Origin: Pseudomonas baltica
GTDB taxonomy: Bacteria > Pseudomonadota > Gammaproteobacteria > Pseudomonadales > Pseudomonadaceae
NCBI RefSeq assembly: GCF_031880315.1
Contig: NZ_CP134771.1
Coordinates: 3,622,501 to 3,686,500 of the forward strand
Length of the DNA: 64,000 nt
Direction: 5' to 3'
The position numbers and the translations under genes are program-made. Every line of letters begins with the position of its first letter. Position 1 is the stretch's first letter. The notes under the pieces were generated by a model. It ran no database searches and was not told the origin of the DNA. It saw only the letters and a program-made list of their open reading frames with translations. This document shows, piece by piece, positions 57,934 through 64,000 of the stretch.

Positions 57934-58674
57934 ATGCCAATCACTCCAGAAGCTCTGTATATCCAGCTCGGGCAATTCATCACCGAAATGCCAGACCTTC
58001 GAAACCATGGCTGGAACAACCCGGAGGGACAGCGGTGGTTAGGACGGGCCACGGTTTTGGTGGAAGCGGCTGGTGACTTGGTCGATGCGTTAAACTTCAA
58101 AACGACAGCTCAAAACTTATCCAGCAACCCTTACATCCCAGGACATGACGCTGCTGTACAGCGGATGACGGCCATTCTGTATCGAGCGCTTGCTCGGGCT
58201 GAAATGGAAGCTCCCGCTGCATTGAGAAATAGCTTCATACCCACTGGAGAACCTTATACGGCGCTGAGCGCTGTTGGCCGCGCTCTTGGAGACGCAAGCC
58301 AGTCCATTTTTATCATCGACCCTTATGCCGACGCCAATCTCTTGGATGAGTACGTACTTCAGGCACGAGAGGGAGTATCGATACGAATACTCGCAGATAC
58401 CAAAGGTGTGAAGCCGGGGCTACTGCCAGCGATGCAGCGATGGATTGCACAGTTTTCAGCTGCCCGGCCCCTTGAAGTCCGCCTTGCACCGGCCCGTACT
58501 TTACATGATCGATTGATTATTTTAGATAACGCGACCGCGTGGAGCATTGGACAATCGTTCAATGCCCTTGCTGCCAGATCCCCTACTGCGATTGTCAGGT
58601 TTGATCAGGAAACAGCGGCAATGAAGGTTGCCGCTTACGATCAGCTATGGGCTACCTCTCCAGCACTCACATAG
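57934..58674 (+). CDS. PLD-like (HxRx4D) island protein
   Basis: The 246-residue protein has an N-terminal helical half (residues 1-100) and a C-terminal phospholipase-D-like half (about 110-235). The latter has strand FIIDPYADANLL and the motif HDRLIILD at H191/R193/D198. This is a single HxK-type motif with arginine in place of lysine, followed by SIGQSFN. This variant is typical of the MIT_C-like PLD domains seen in prokaryotic conflict systems, so it may be a nucleic-acid or phosphodiester-acting effector working as a dimer. The ATG is preceded by AAGGA. It is the island gene nearest comM and convergent with the reverse transcriptase gene. Function is not proven. Confidence 0.7.
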   Translation: MPITPEALYIQLGQFITEMPDLRNHGWNNPEGQRWLGRATVLVEAAGDLVDALNFKTTAQNLSSNPYIPGHDAAVQRMTAILYRALARAEMEAPAALRNSFIPTGEPYTALSAVGRALGDASQSIFIIDPYADANLLDEYVLQAREGVSIRILADTKGVKPGLLPAMQRWIAQFSAARPLEVRLAPARTLHDRLIILDNATAWSIGQSFNALAARSPTAIVRFDQETAAMKVAAYDQLWATSPALT

Positions 58675-58904
58675 GTCAGCGGGCGGATCGGGCGACGACA
58701 CCCGCTCATTCAGGCCTTGGCCGGTGGAGTCGTAAGCGCTGCTTAGTGATCCCGAATTGGCTCATTGAACAGAAAAAAAGGCTTAAGGTGCCAGATTGGG
58801 ATCCTTACGTGTACTGGTCATCGAAGGCCAGCGAACTGCGTCAGCCCCCACTCACTTACGCTCGAAGTCGTGGTAGATCCGGGGCACATTCGGCAGCGGA
58901 GATG

Positions 58905-60026
58905 CTAGCCAACGTTCCAAGGCAGATCCAAGTGAGACTCCAGCGGCATGGCGCGGGCCGTCATTCCTTCAACATCTTGAAGATCAACCGCGCCCTCCTG
59001 AATGTGAAGCTTGGCATCAGCCACATAACGATCCAGTAGGGGGGCTCGCGCCAACAATACTCGAACCCGTGCTTTAAGACGCTGCCCCTCAGGATGTTCA
59101 CAAGCAATCAACCTGCCTATACGCCCCATTACCCTACGTACTTCCTTTTCATCCTCAGCGGACAACTGACCTGAATTACCTTCGAAGCGATCCTCAAGCT
59201 GTTTCACGGCAGCACGGATAGCCAGCCGGGCTCTTTTTGGAAGCGCCGGTATCGGCCCGTTCACCACCAATCCGGTCACAGTGACGGCCTCGGCTTTCTC
59301 TCCGGTAATCAATGCTTGTCCACGCTTACGAACATGCATCTTGTTCCGCTTCTGCAGGCAGCCTTTTTGTCCGAGCATCCATGTGACCGAGGCAATAACT
59401 TGGGTCGTAGCGGCTGAAGCTATACGAGTTTTGCTCGACACAGTGATGTCATCTGCGAAGCGCGAATACGCCATTCCCTGAGTTTTAAAACGAGTGACCA
59501 GCGCCGGCTCAATGTCCCAGAAAACCAGGTTTGCCAGGTAGCTACTTGTGCTCGCACCCTGTGGAACCTGCCCCTCCCGAGTAACTAGGCTCGCAAGCAG
59601 GGAGGCTACGTCTGCGGAAAAGCGAAACAGGCCCACGAATAAGCGCTGGATGTGCTCGGTGGTGATCGATGGGAAGAAATCAACGATGTCTTGGAGGATA
59701 ACTGTTTTGGCACCGGTATGAATCCGAGCGTTTGAGTAGATGCTGCGAGGGAATTTGGGATCTTTAATGCCGCCGTGCAGGTATTCAGGGTAGGTGACCT
59801 TGCTGAGCACCCGATCCACGATCTTACGCTGAATGGTCTTCAGCGGCTCATGGGCATCATAAGTGTGCCGGGGCGTTATGCCGTCTTTTTTTGTTTGGGG
59901 CACGTAGCGATAAAGGCGGGAGCTACGCTGGGCTAGCGCAAGAAGTCTTTCAGCAGGCTCTCCAAGAGCACGTGCCAAGGCTTTGATACTGTTGATGGAG
60001 CTGTGCGGATAGAACGGGGCATCCAT
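58905..60026 (-). CDS. Retron-type reverse transcriptase
   Basis: The 373-residue protein carries the motifs that define retron reverse transcriptases: NAxxH as NARIH (residues 99-103), DIVDFFPSI (motif A, 113-121), VPQGASTSSYLANL (motif B, 154-167), the catalytic box as FADD (190-193) and VTG as VTVTGLVV (VTG at 250-252). Retron RTs make a branched RNA-DNA hybrid (msDNA) from a cognate msr-msd RNA and guard partner effectors in phage defence. The box has phenylalanine where most retrons have tyrosine. The C-terminus is about 60 residues longer than the Ec86 enzyme. I chose the ATG at 60026 (seven bases after GGAAG) over a TTG two codons earlier. An 84-residue ORF lies directly upstream. Confidence 0.88.
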   Translation of the reverse strand: MDAPFYPHSSINSIKALARALGEPAERLLALAQRSSRLYRYVPQTKKDGITPRHTYDAHEPLKTIQRKIVDRVLSKVTYPEYLHGGIKDPKFPRSIYSNARIHTGAKTVILQDIVDFFPSITTEHIQRLFVGLFRFSADVASLLASLVTREGQVPQGASTSSYLANLVFWDIEPALVTRFKTQGMAYSRFADDITVSSKTRIASAATTQVIASVTWMLGQKGCLQKRNKMHVRKRGQALITGEKAEAVTVTGLVVNGPIPALPKRARLAIRAAVKQLEDRFEGNSGQLSAEDEKEVRRVMGRIGRLIACEHPEGQRLKARVRVLLARAPLLDRYVADAKLHIQEGAVDLQDVEGMTARAMPLESHLDLPWNVG

Positions 60027-60098
60027 GTCCAAGCTTCCGTTGATGGGCCGGCCCCGAAGAACCGGCCCCTCTGAATTCGAATGATGTGGTTTGTTGTG
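60027..60098 (-). other. Spacer before the reverse transcriptase with strong hairpin
   Basis: Between the 84-residue ORF and the RT gene, GGGCCGG and CCGGCCC form a perfect stem around a ten-base loop just ahead of the RT ribosome-binding site. It may attenuate translation or belong to the retron RNA. Confidence 0.45.
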
Positions 60099-60353
60099 TC
60101 ATGAGAGGTTCTCAATAAATGGAATCACCACTGTCTCGACAAAATCCCAGCCCTCAACAGCCTTTTCCCATAACCAGATGCATAGACGAATACGTGCGAT
60201 CCACTTGAGCAGGGTTACTGCTTTCGCCTTTACCCACGCAATCCGACCCGCTTTAGGTTCTTGAGATGGAGCTGTCTCGATGACACGAGCATCTTCACTG
60301 TTGTGCATAGACTGACGCGCCTTGCGACGCGCTAGGTTCTTTAAATTAGCCAT
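60099..60353 (-). CDS. 84-residue ORF between the structured region and the retron RT
   Basis: The product begins MANLKNLARRKARQSMH, very basic, and ends in an amphipathic to hydrophobic half (residues 45-80; AVTLLKWIARIRLCIWLW, then FVETVVIPFIENL). It resembles no family I know. A membrane-active small effector or an RT partner is conceivable. Neither the ATG at 60353 nor the ATG at 60398 has a good ribosome-binding site, so expression is uncertain and the ORF could be fortuitous. It reads toward the RT and ends 72 bases before it. Confidence 0.45.
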   Translation of the reverse strand: MANLKNLARRKARQSMHNSEDARVIETAPSQEPKAGRIAWVKAKAVTLLKWIARIRLCIWLWEKAVEGWDFVETVVIPFIENLS

Positions 60354-60369
60354 GACTGTGTTCCCAACG

Positions 60370-60720
60370 ACAGGCGAAATTGCCCCGCCGCTAAGCATTC
60401 CGGGCCGAAAGGAACGCTGAAGATGCCACTACAAACCACAGTTCTGCTTATCAAGTCCCTTGATAAGCCGTCCGCCGCATTACCGCCGCATCACTTTTCG
60501 CCTCAACGCATCAAACGCTCAGAGACAACCCTTTGATCACCTTTGGGATTGCCCTGGGCGCTAAGCACTGAGGAGCGATGGGCAGCACCAACCTGCGCGG
60601 CGAAGAAAGCCAAGGAGAACCCCAAGGCCGACCAGTTTCCTGATCAACAACCGCAAGCCCGAATCTTGAGTCATGTTTAAAGAGCACCTGGGTGGTAGCA
60701 CCCAGCAGATACAGTTTTTA
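60370..60720 (-). ncRNA. Candidate retron msr-msd RNA region
   Basis: This part of the 704-base gene-free stretch (60354-61057) upstream of the RT is rich in structure. It has a perfect 10-bp hairpin at 60446-60468 (GCTTATCAAG/CTTGATAAGC), an 8-bp hairpin with one G-U pair at 60394-60418 and a 7-bp hairpin at 60688-60705 (CTGGGTG/CACCCAG). Direct repeats on the minus strand contain TGCTTAGCG (near 60398 and 60569). The CTTAGCG wording recalls the a1-branching-G junction of retron Ec86 (CCCTTAGCG). I could not find one long a1/a2 pairing, so exact boundaries are unknown. Confidence 0.4.
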
Positions 60721-61057
60721 GCAGAGTAATCGAACCAGCCACAACTGATATTTGTTGCAAAAATTGTTTTCCTAATTGGTCGTTTTTTTGACTGCCAAAA
60801 GCGTCAAATTTCGACGATTCAGCTTTAGAAATCGCTGGTATGGAGGTGGGGAAGCAGAGCCGTCCAAGGGTTGTGCAGCCAGACTCGTTGACCTATGATC
60901 ATGGCCAGGCGGTGATGGTCGCCAGGCGCCTGTTTCGCGAAGCAATAGCCCATCGTAGATACACCCTCTCGTTTTACATCGGCATGTCCCTAACCAGACG
61001 CTGCCCGGTGAACAGGCAATCGGTAACCAAAGCGTCTATGGTTTTGGAGACATTGCT

Positions 61058-61879
61058 ATGTCCAATTTTTCCCCGCTTAACATTTTCAAATCCCAAGCTA
61101 AGCAGCTCGTTCGTGATCAGGACGTAAAGCTTTCTGTCGCTCAAGAGACCCTCGCACGGAAAGCTGGCTTTGCTGATTACCATGAGCTTGCCGTGGTCGC
61201 TCAGCGGAACCCCGAGGATCCGCGCCTGATGATGGCCGTCTTTGGGATCAAGGATTTTGACGACGCGATCCACGAGGACGATGTCTTCTCGGATCTGGAT
61301 CAGGAGTTGGAAGATCAGCTGTCCGGTGCGATTGCGGAGACAAACGCAAGCGGGTTCACGGTGGACGCCTTAACGGTCGATGCTACTCAATACGCTGATT
61401 CAACCGGGATACTGAGCTTGGGGGTTTCGCTGACCTATCAGGGCGAGCAAGACCAAGATCGGGTGTATCACGGTGCAGCATTCTTCCTTACTGCCACAGT
61501 CGAGTTGCTTCGCCGTGATGGTAAGTGGTTGCTTGCAGAGGATGGCGTATCCATCTCCAGTATGGAATCGGATGCTGATCGAGATCGCAGGTCTGAGCAC
61601 GAATATTGGGCTCAGGTGGAAGAGGCTCGAAACAGCAACCGCATGTCCATGGCGCAAGCACTCGCAAGCGAACTGGGGATATCGGTCGAGGATGGCGAGC
61701 TGTTGGCGGGCTCAGAGATCACCAACAACGAGTCGGATGATGGTCTCGTGTACAGCTACTGGATCAATTTTGAACCTGAAGCTGAAGGCGAACTGAGGGC
61801 AGACTTGCTTGCGCGTTTTGGCTCGCTGGAGTACGAGCTACACGCAAACTTCTTCGATGATGTTGAACACGAGTTCTGA
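61058..61879 (+). CDS. Acidic island protein of unknown function
   Basis: The 273-residue protein is unrecognised. Its N-terminus (NIFKSQAKQLVRDQDVKLSVAQETLARKAGFADYHELAVVAQRNP) looks like a short helical domain found at the start of various plasmid and island proteins. The middle (about 80-180) is a beta-rich stretch (VDALTVDATQYADSTGILSLGVSLTYQGEQDQDRVYHGAAFFLTATVELLRRDGKWLL), and the C-terminus is strongly acidic with another strand-rich segment. GGAG lies nine bases upstream of the ATG. It precedes the DUF3800 gene by 73 bases on the same strand, and the two may be co-expressed. Confidence 0.72.
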   Translation: MSNFSPLNIFKSQAKQLVRDQDVKLSVAQETLARKAGFADYHELAVVAQRNPEDPRLMMAVFGIKDFDDAIHEDDVFSDLDQELEDQLSGAIAETNASGFTVDALTVDATQYADSTGILSLGVSLTYQGEQDQDRVYHGAAFFLTATVELLRRDGKWLLAEDGVSISSMESDADRDRRSEHEYWAQVEEARNSNRMSMAQALASELGISVEDGELLAGSEITNNESDDGLVYSYWINFEPEAEGELRADLLARFGSLEYELHANFFDDVEHEF

Positions 61880-61952
61880 TATTGATGAGGTGATGGCCAG
61901 CTTCATGCTGGCCATTCAAGACTCCACGAAGGCAGAAGCGCAGGGTAGCGAA

Positions 61953-63053
61953 ATGACAACAATCTACTTCGACGAATCAGGCAACACAGGGCGCCAGCTG
62001 GCCGATCTCGACCAACCACTGTTTATCCTTGGCTCGTGTGACTTCAGCGCTGAAGAGTGTGAGCAACTGCTCCGCCCACTGCGCTCCAGGCAGGCGCCTG
62101 AAATCCACTTCAAAAAGCTTCGAAAGACTGGGCGGGGGCAAGATCGGGTCATTGAGCTATTCCGGTCTGATCTAGTGACGCCTGAGCGCTTCAAGGCGCA
62201 GGTGTTTCACAAGCGGTTTATGCTACTGACTAAGGTGATCGATGACCTCCTGGAGCCGCTGCTTTTCTACCAATTCGATTTCAACATCTATGAGAATGGC
62301 CAGAACATTGCTCTGAGCAACATGCTCTTCGCTTGCCTTCCACTCGCAGTGGGAGATGCCTGCTTTGATCAATTTCTCTCCCTCTACTACGACATGTGCG
62401 GCGAGAAGAGCGAGGAAGCTATCACCGCGTTCTACGAGCATTTAGAGGTGATGAAAGAAGCTGCCGCACAGAGCACGCTGCCGATGGAGTGGGAGCTTGA
62501 GATGCTGTCAATGACCTCGGTAATTGTTCGGGATGCCCTCGAAGATCTGCCCAAGAGTACCTTCAACCCTGCAATCCCGGCTTTTTTTTCGCTGTGTGTT
62601 GAATGGGGACGGCAGCACGCCCGGTTCGACGCGATATGCGATGACTCGGAGCCCCTGGAACGTCAGGCAGATTTTTTCAAGGCAATCGCCGAGCTCGAAG
62701 AACAGGCGGAAGAGCAACAAGTGATCGGTTTCGGAAACGCCCAGATTGAGCTGCCTCTGAGGCTGAATACGTTGACCTTCAGCGCATCACACGACTCTGA
62801 CGGTATCCAGCTTACCGACGTACTAACCAGCGCGCTCTCGTACTACTACACCAAGCGGCAAAAGGGTGAAACTGACGATGAGTTCTTCATGAAGCTGGAC
62901 AGCCTAGGCTTTTTGCATGATTTCGTGAGCGGCTGTGTTTGGCCGACGACTGACGTCACTCCGGAAGCACTTGGAAGGGCTGGTGATGAAGGAGGGCACA
63001 ACCCAGCGAATGCCTTCGCTGACTATATGATGGCACGAGACAGGCAAGATTAG
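61953..63053 (+). CDS. DUF3800-domain protein
   Basis: The 366-residue protein starts MTTIYFDESGNTGRQLADL. The YFDESG at residues 5-10 is the signature of DUF3800, an RNase H-like fold whose acidic residues are predicted to bind metal. The C-terminal pattern DGIQLTDVLTSALSYY supplies the second conserved aspartate. DUF3800 proteins are frequent in defence islands and have been listed as partners of some retrons (type VII in one published scheme, from memory). I chose the ATG at 61953, since the motif always stands at the extreme N-terminus. It lies on the strand opposite the retron RT, about 1.9 kb away, so a link is only possible. Confidence 0.85.
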   Translation: MTTIYFDESGNTGRQLADLDQPLFILGSCDFSAEECEQLLRPLRSRQAPEIHFKKLRKTGRGQDRVIELFRSDLVTPERFKAQVFHKRFMLLTKVIDDLLEPLLFYQFDFNIYENGQNIALSNMLFACLPLAVGDACFDQFLSLYYDMCGEKSEEAITAFYEHLEVMKEAAAQSTLPMEWELEMLSMTSVIVRDALEDLPKSTFNPAIPAFFSLCVEWGRQHARFDAICDDSEPLERQADFFKAIAELEEQAEEQQVIGFGNAQIELPLRLNTLTFSASHDSDGIQLTDVLTSALSYYYTKRQKGETDDEFFMKLDSLGFLHDFVSGCVWPTTDVTPEALGRAGDEGGHNPANAFADYMMARDRQD

Positions 63054-63105
63054 CCCCAGGCCATAATGGCGGCGCCCAAATGAGATCCGACTCTAAGGGA
63101 TGCTT

Positions 63106-63873
63106 ATGATCACCAGTTCCCTCGCTGAGCGGTTGCGGGAGGCTCAGCACGTCGTGGTCTTTACTGGCGCTGGTGCATCAGCAGAAAGCGGCATCCCAAC
63201 ATTCCGAGATGCTTTGACGGGGCTGTGGGAGCGGTTTGATCCTGCACAGCTCGCCACCAGCGACGCATTCCGAGCTGATCCATCACTGTGTTGGGGGTGG
63301 TACGAGTGGCGTCGGCACAAGGTTCTGCAGGCGCAGCCAAACGGTGCTCATTTCGCTATCGCTGAGCTTGCCAGCCGGGTGCCTAAACTGACTGTCGTCA
63401 CGCAAAATGTTGATGACCTTCATGAGCGAGCCGGCAGCCAAAATGTGGTTCATCTACATGGCAGCCTGCATTCACCCCGCTGCATCGATTGTGGACAGGC
63501 GCATACCTTATCCCTCGCGTCCGACGCCTTGCCGGGAGATGGAAGTCGGATTGAGCCCCCCCGATGCAGTGCGTGTAGCGGGTATGTGAGGCCTGGCGTT
63601 GTATGGTTTGGCGAGATGCTGCCCGAGGGCGCATGGAGCGTAGGGCTCGCCGCTGCCGAGGAGTGTGATGTGTTTCTGTCGATTGGTACGTCCGGGATCG
63701 TTTACCCGGCTGCGGAGCTTCCGCTACGTGCTTTGGGGCGTGGGGCGACTGTTGTTCACATTAATCCTGCGCAATTTAAGGTGAGTAGTCAGGAGCATTT
63801 TCTTCAGGGCCCGGCCTCGGTGATGATGCAGAGCCTGCTTCGCGAAGCCTTTGGCGACCATCCTGTCTCGTAG
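63106..63873 (+). CDS. Sir2-family NAD-dependent deacylase (CobB-like)
   Basis: The 255-residue sirtuin has VFTGAGASAESGIPTFRDALTGLW, TQNVDDLHERAGSQNVVHLHGSL with the catalytic histidine, and four zinc cysteines in CIDCGQ and CSACSGYVRPGVVWFGE. GWYEWRRHK supplies the Tyr-x-x-Arg pair of class III sirtuins, which favours removal of succinyl or malonyl groups. A complete zinc site argues for an enzyme of the CobB kind rather than a ThsA-like defence NADase. I chose the ATG at 63106, six bases after AAGGG, over one at 63100. It follows the DUF3800 gene by 52 bases on the same strand. Confidence 0.92.
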   Translation: MITSSLAERLREAQHVVVFTGAGASAESGIPTFRDALTGLWERFDPAQLATSDAFRADPSLCWGWYEWRRHKVLQAQPNGAHFAIAELASRVPKLTVVTQNVDDLHERAGSQNVVHLHGSLHSPRCIDCGQAHTLSLASDALPGDGSRIEPPRCSACSGYVRPGVVWFGEMLPEGAWSVGLAAAEECDVFLSIGTSGIVYPAAELPLRALGRGATVVHINPAQFKVSSQEHFLQGPASVMMQSLLREAFGDHPVS

Positions 63874-63937
63874 TTGGATGGCTATTTCCGGTAGATTCGG
63901 TTTGAGCTTGACCCCTTCGGGGCACGGCTGGCGTGAA

Positions 63938-63964
63938 CCAAAACCTGGCTGCGCTAGGTTTTGG
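63938..63964. terminator. Perfect 9-bp hairpin downstream of the sirtuin gene
   Basis: CCAAAACCT and AGGTTTTGG pair around a nine-base loop. The stretch also holds CCCCTTCGGGG (63912-63922) and GCCCTGCGGGC (63964-63974), so the last 120 bases of the window are dense with stems and hold no gene. Confidence 0.55.
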
Positions 63965-64000
63965 CCCTGCGGGCTTTCATCCTCAAGCCTCTGGCCCGTC

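Larger units (their letters stand above)
57686..64000. mobile_element. Left/right end of a genomic island inserted in comM (continues past window)
   Basis: From the comM break onward the base composition is lower in GC than the chromosome (one sampled 60-base line in the centre is 50%), the REP elements disappear, and no gene matches the Pseudomonas core order. comM is a well-known insertion target for genomic islands, for example AbaR elements in Acinetobacter and related Tn7-like elements. No transposase or integrase is visible in this part. The 248 bases from 57686 to 57933 hold no gene; I see no clear TGT/ACA transposon end there. Confidence 0.75.

Noticed and set aside
58647..59039. 130-codon plus-strand frame after the PLD-like gene
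   Set aside because: It overlaps the PLD-like gene end and the 3' end of the RT antisense. It has no ribosome-binding site, and its second half mirrors the RT frame.
60840..61127. 95-codon frame ahead of the acidic island protein
   Set aside because: It overlaps the better supported start at 61058 by 70 bases and has no convincing ribosome-binding site or family signal. A decayed gene remnant is possible but not supportable.
60974..61273. 99-codon minus-strand frame opposite the acidic island protein
   Set aside because: Shadow of the gene at 61058.

Overview
The window is high-GC gammaproteobacterial chromosome of the genus Pseudomonas. The evidence is the gene content and order (oxyR-recG, spoT-rpoZ-gmk-yicC-rph-crc-pyrE, coaBC-dut-algC-argB, rpmBG, dadA-ridA-dadX-pauR, xpt-rep, then a GGDEF/EAL gene and a MATE gene). 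The presence of Crc, and paired REP elements of the type TGTGGGAGC...GCCCGCGAA between genes, agree with this. I cannot give the species from sequence alone. It looks closer to the P. putida/P. fluorescens side than to P. aeruginosa, because the lysine genes amaA, amaB and hglS sit here.

Layout. Bases 1-20100 are housekeeping genes, mostly on the minus strand: recG (cut by the window edge), oxyR, exbBD-tonB, an SDR protein, a lipoprotein, ridA, spoT, rpoZ, gmk, yicC, rph, crc, pyrE, argB, algC, dut and coaBC. Bases 20200-25950 hold radC, an ArnT-like glycosyltransferase, an orphan peptide-binding protein, rpmB-rpmG, a tandem pair of I78-type proteinase-inhibitor-like genes and a cupin. Bases 26000-37400 form an amine and amino-acid catabolic block. 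It has kauB, a PuuB-like oxidase and the PauR repressor (polyamine/GABA route), and an Lrp regulator, dadA, a RidA protein and dadX (alanine route). Also in it are a PLD lipoprotein, a MocR regulator, a DUF1127 gene and a YkgJ protein. Bases 37500-48700 carry an acetyl-CoA hydrolase/transferase, xpt, rep, a c-di-GMP protein, a MATE pump, a LysR regulator and a chemoreceptor. Bases 48700-53400 are the lysine/pipecolate pathway (hglS divergent from amaB-amaA). Bases 53500-57100 hold a giant multidomain glycosyltransferase.

At about 57685 the chromosome stops being ordinary. Only the 3' third of comM remains, and the DNA beyond it is visibly lower in GC with unfamiliar genes. I read this as one end of a genomic island inserted in comM and running past the window end. 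Its visible cargo is a PLD-like protein, a retron-type reverse transcriptase with an 84-residue ORF and a structured non-coding region upstream, an unknown acidic protein, a DUF3800 protein and a class III-like sirtuin. This is the part most likely to hold an undescribed system, probably phage defence.

Small-scale structure is also notable. Six clear paired REP elements (REPINs) and several single or diverged copies lie between genes. One REP copy lies in frame inside hglS and is translated.
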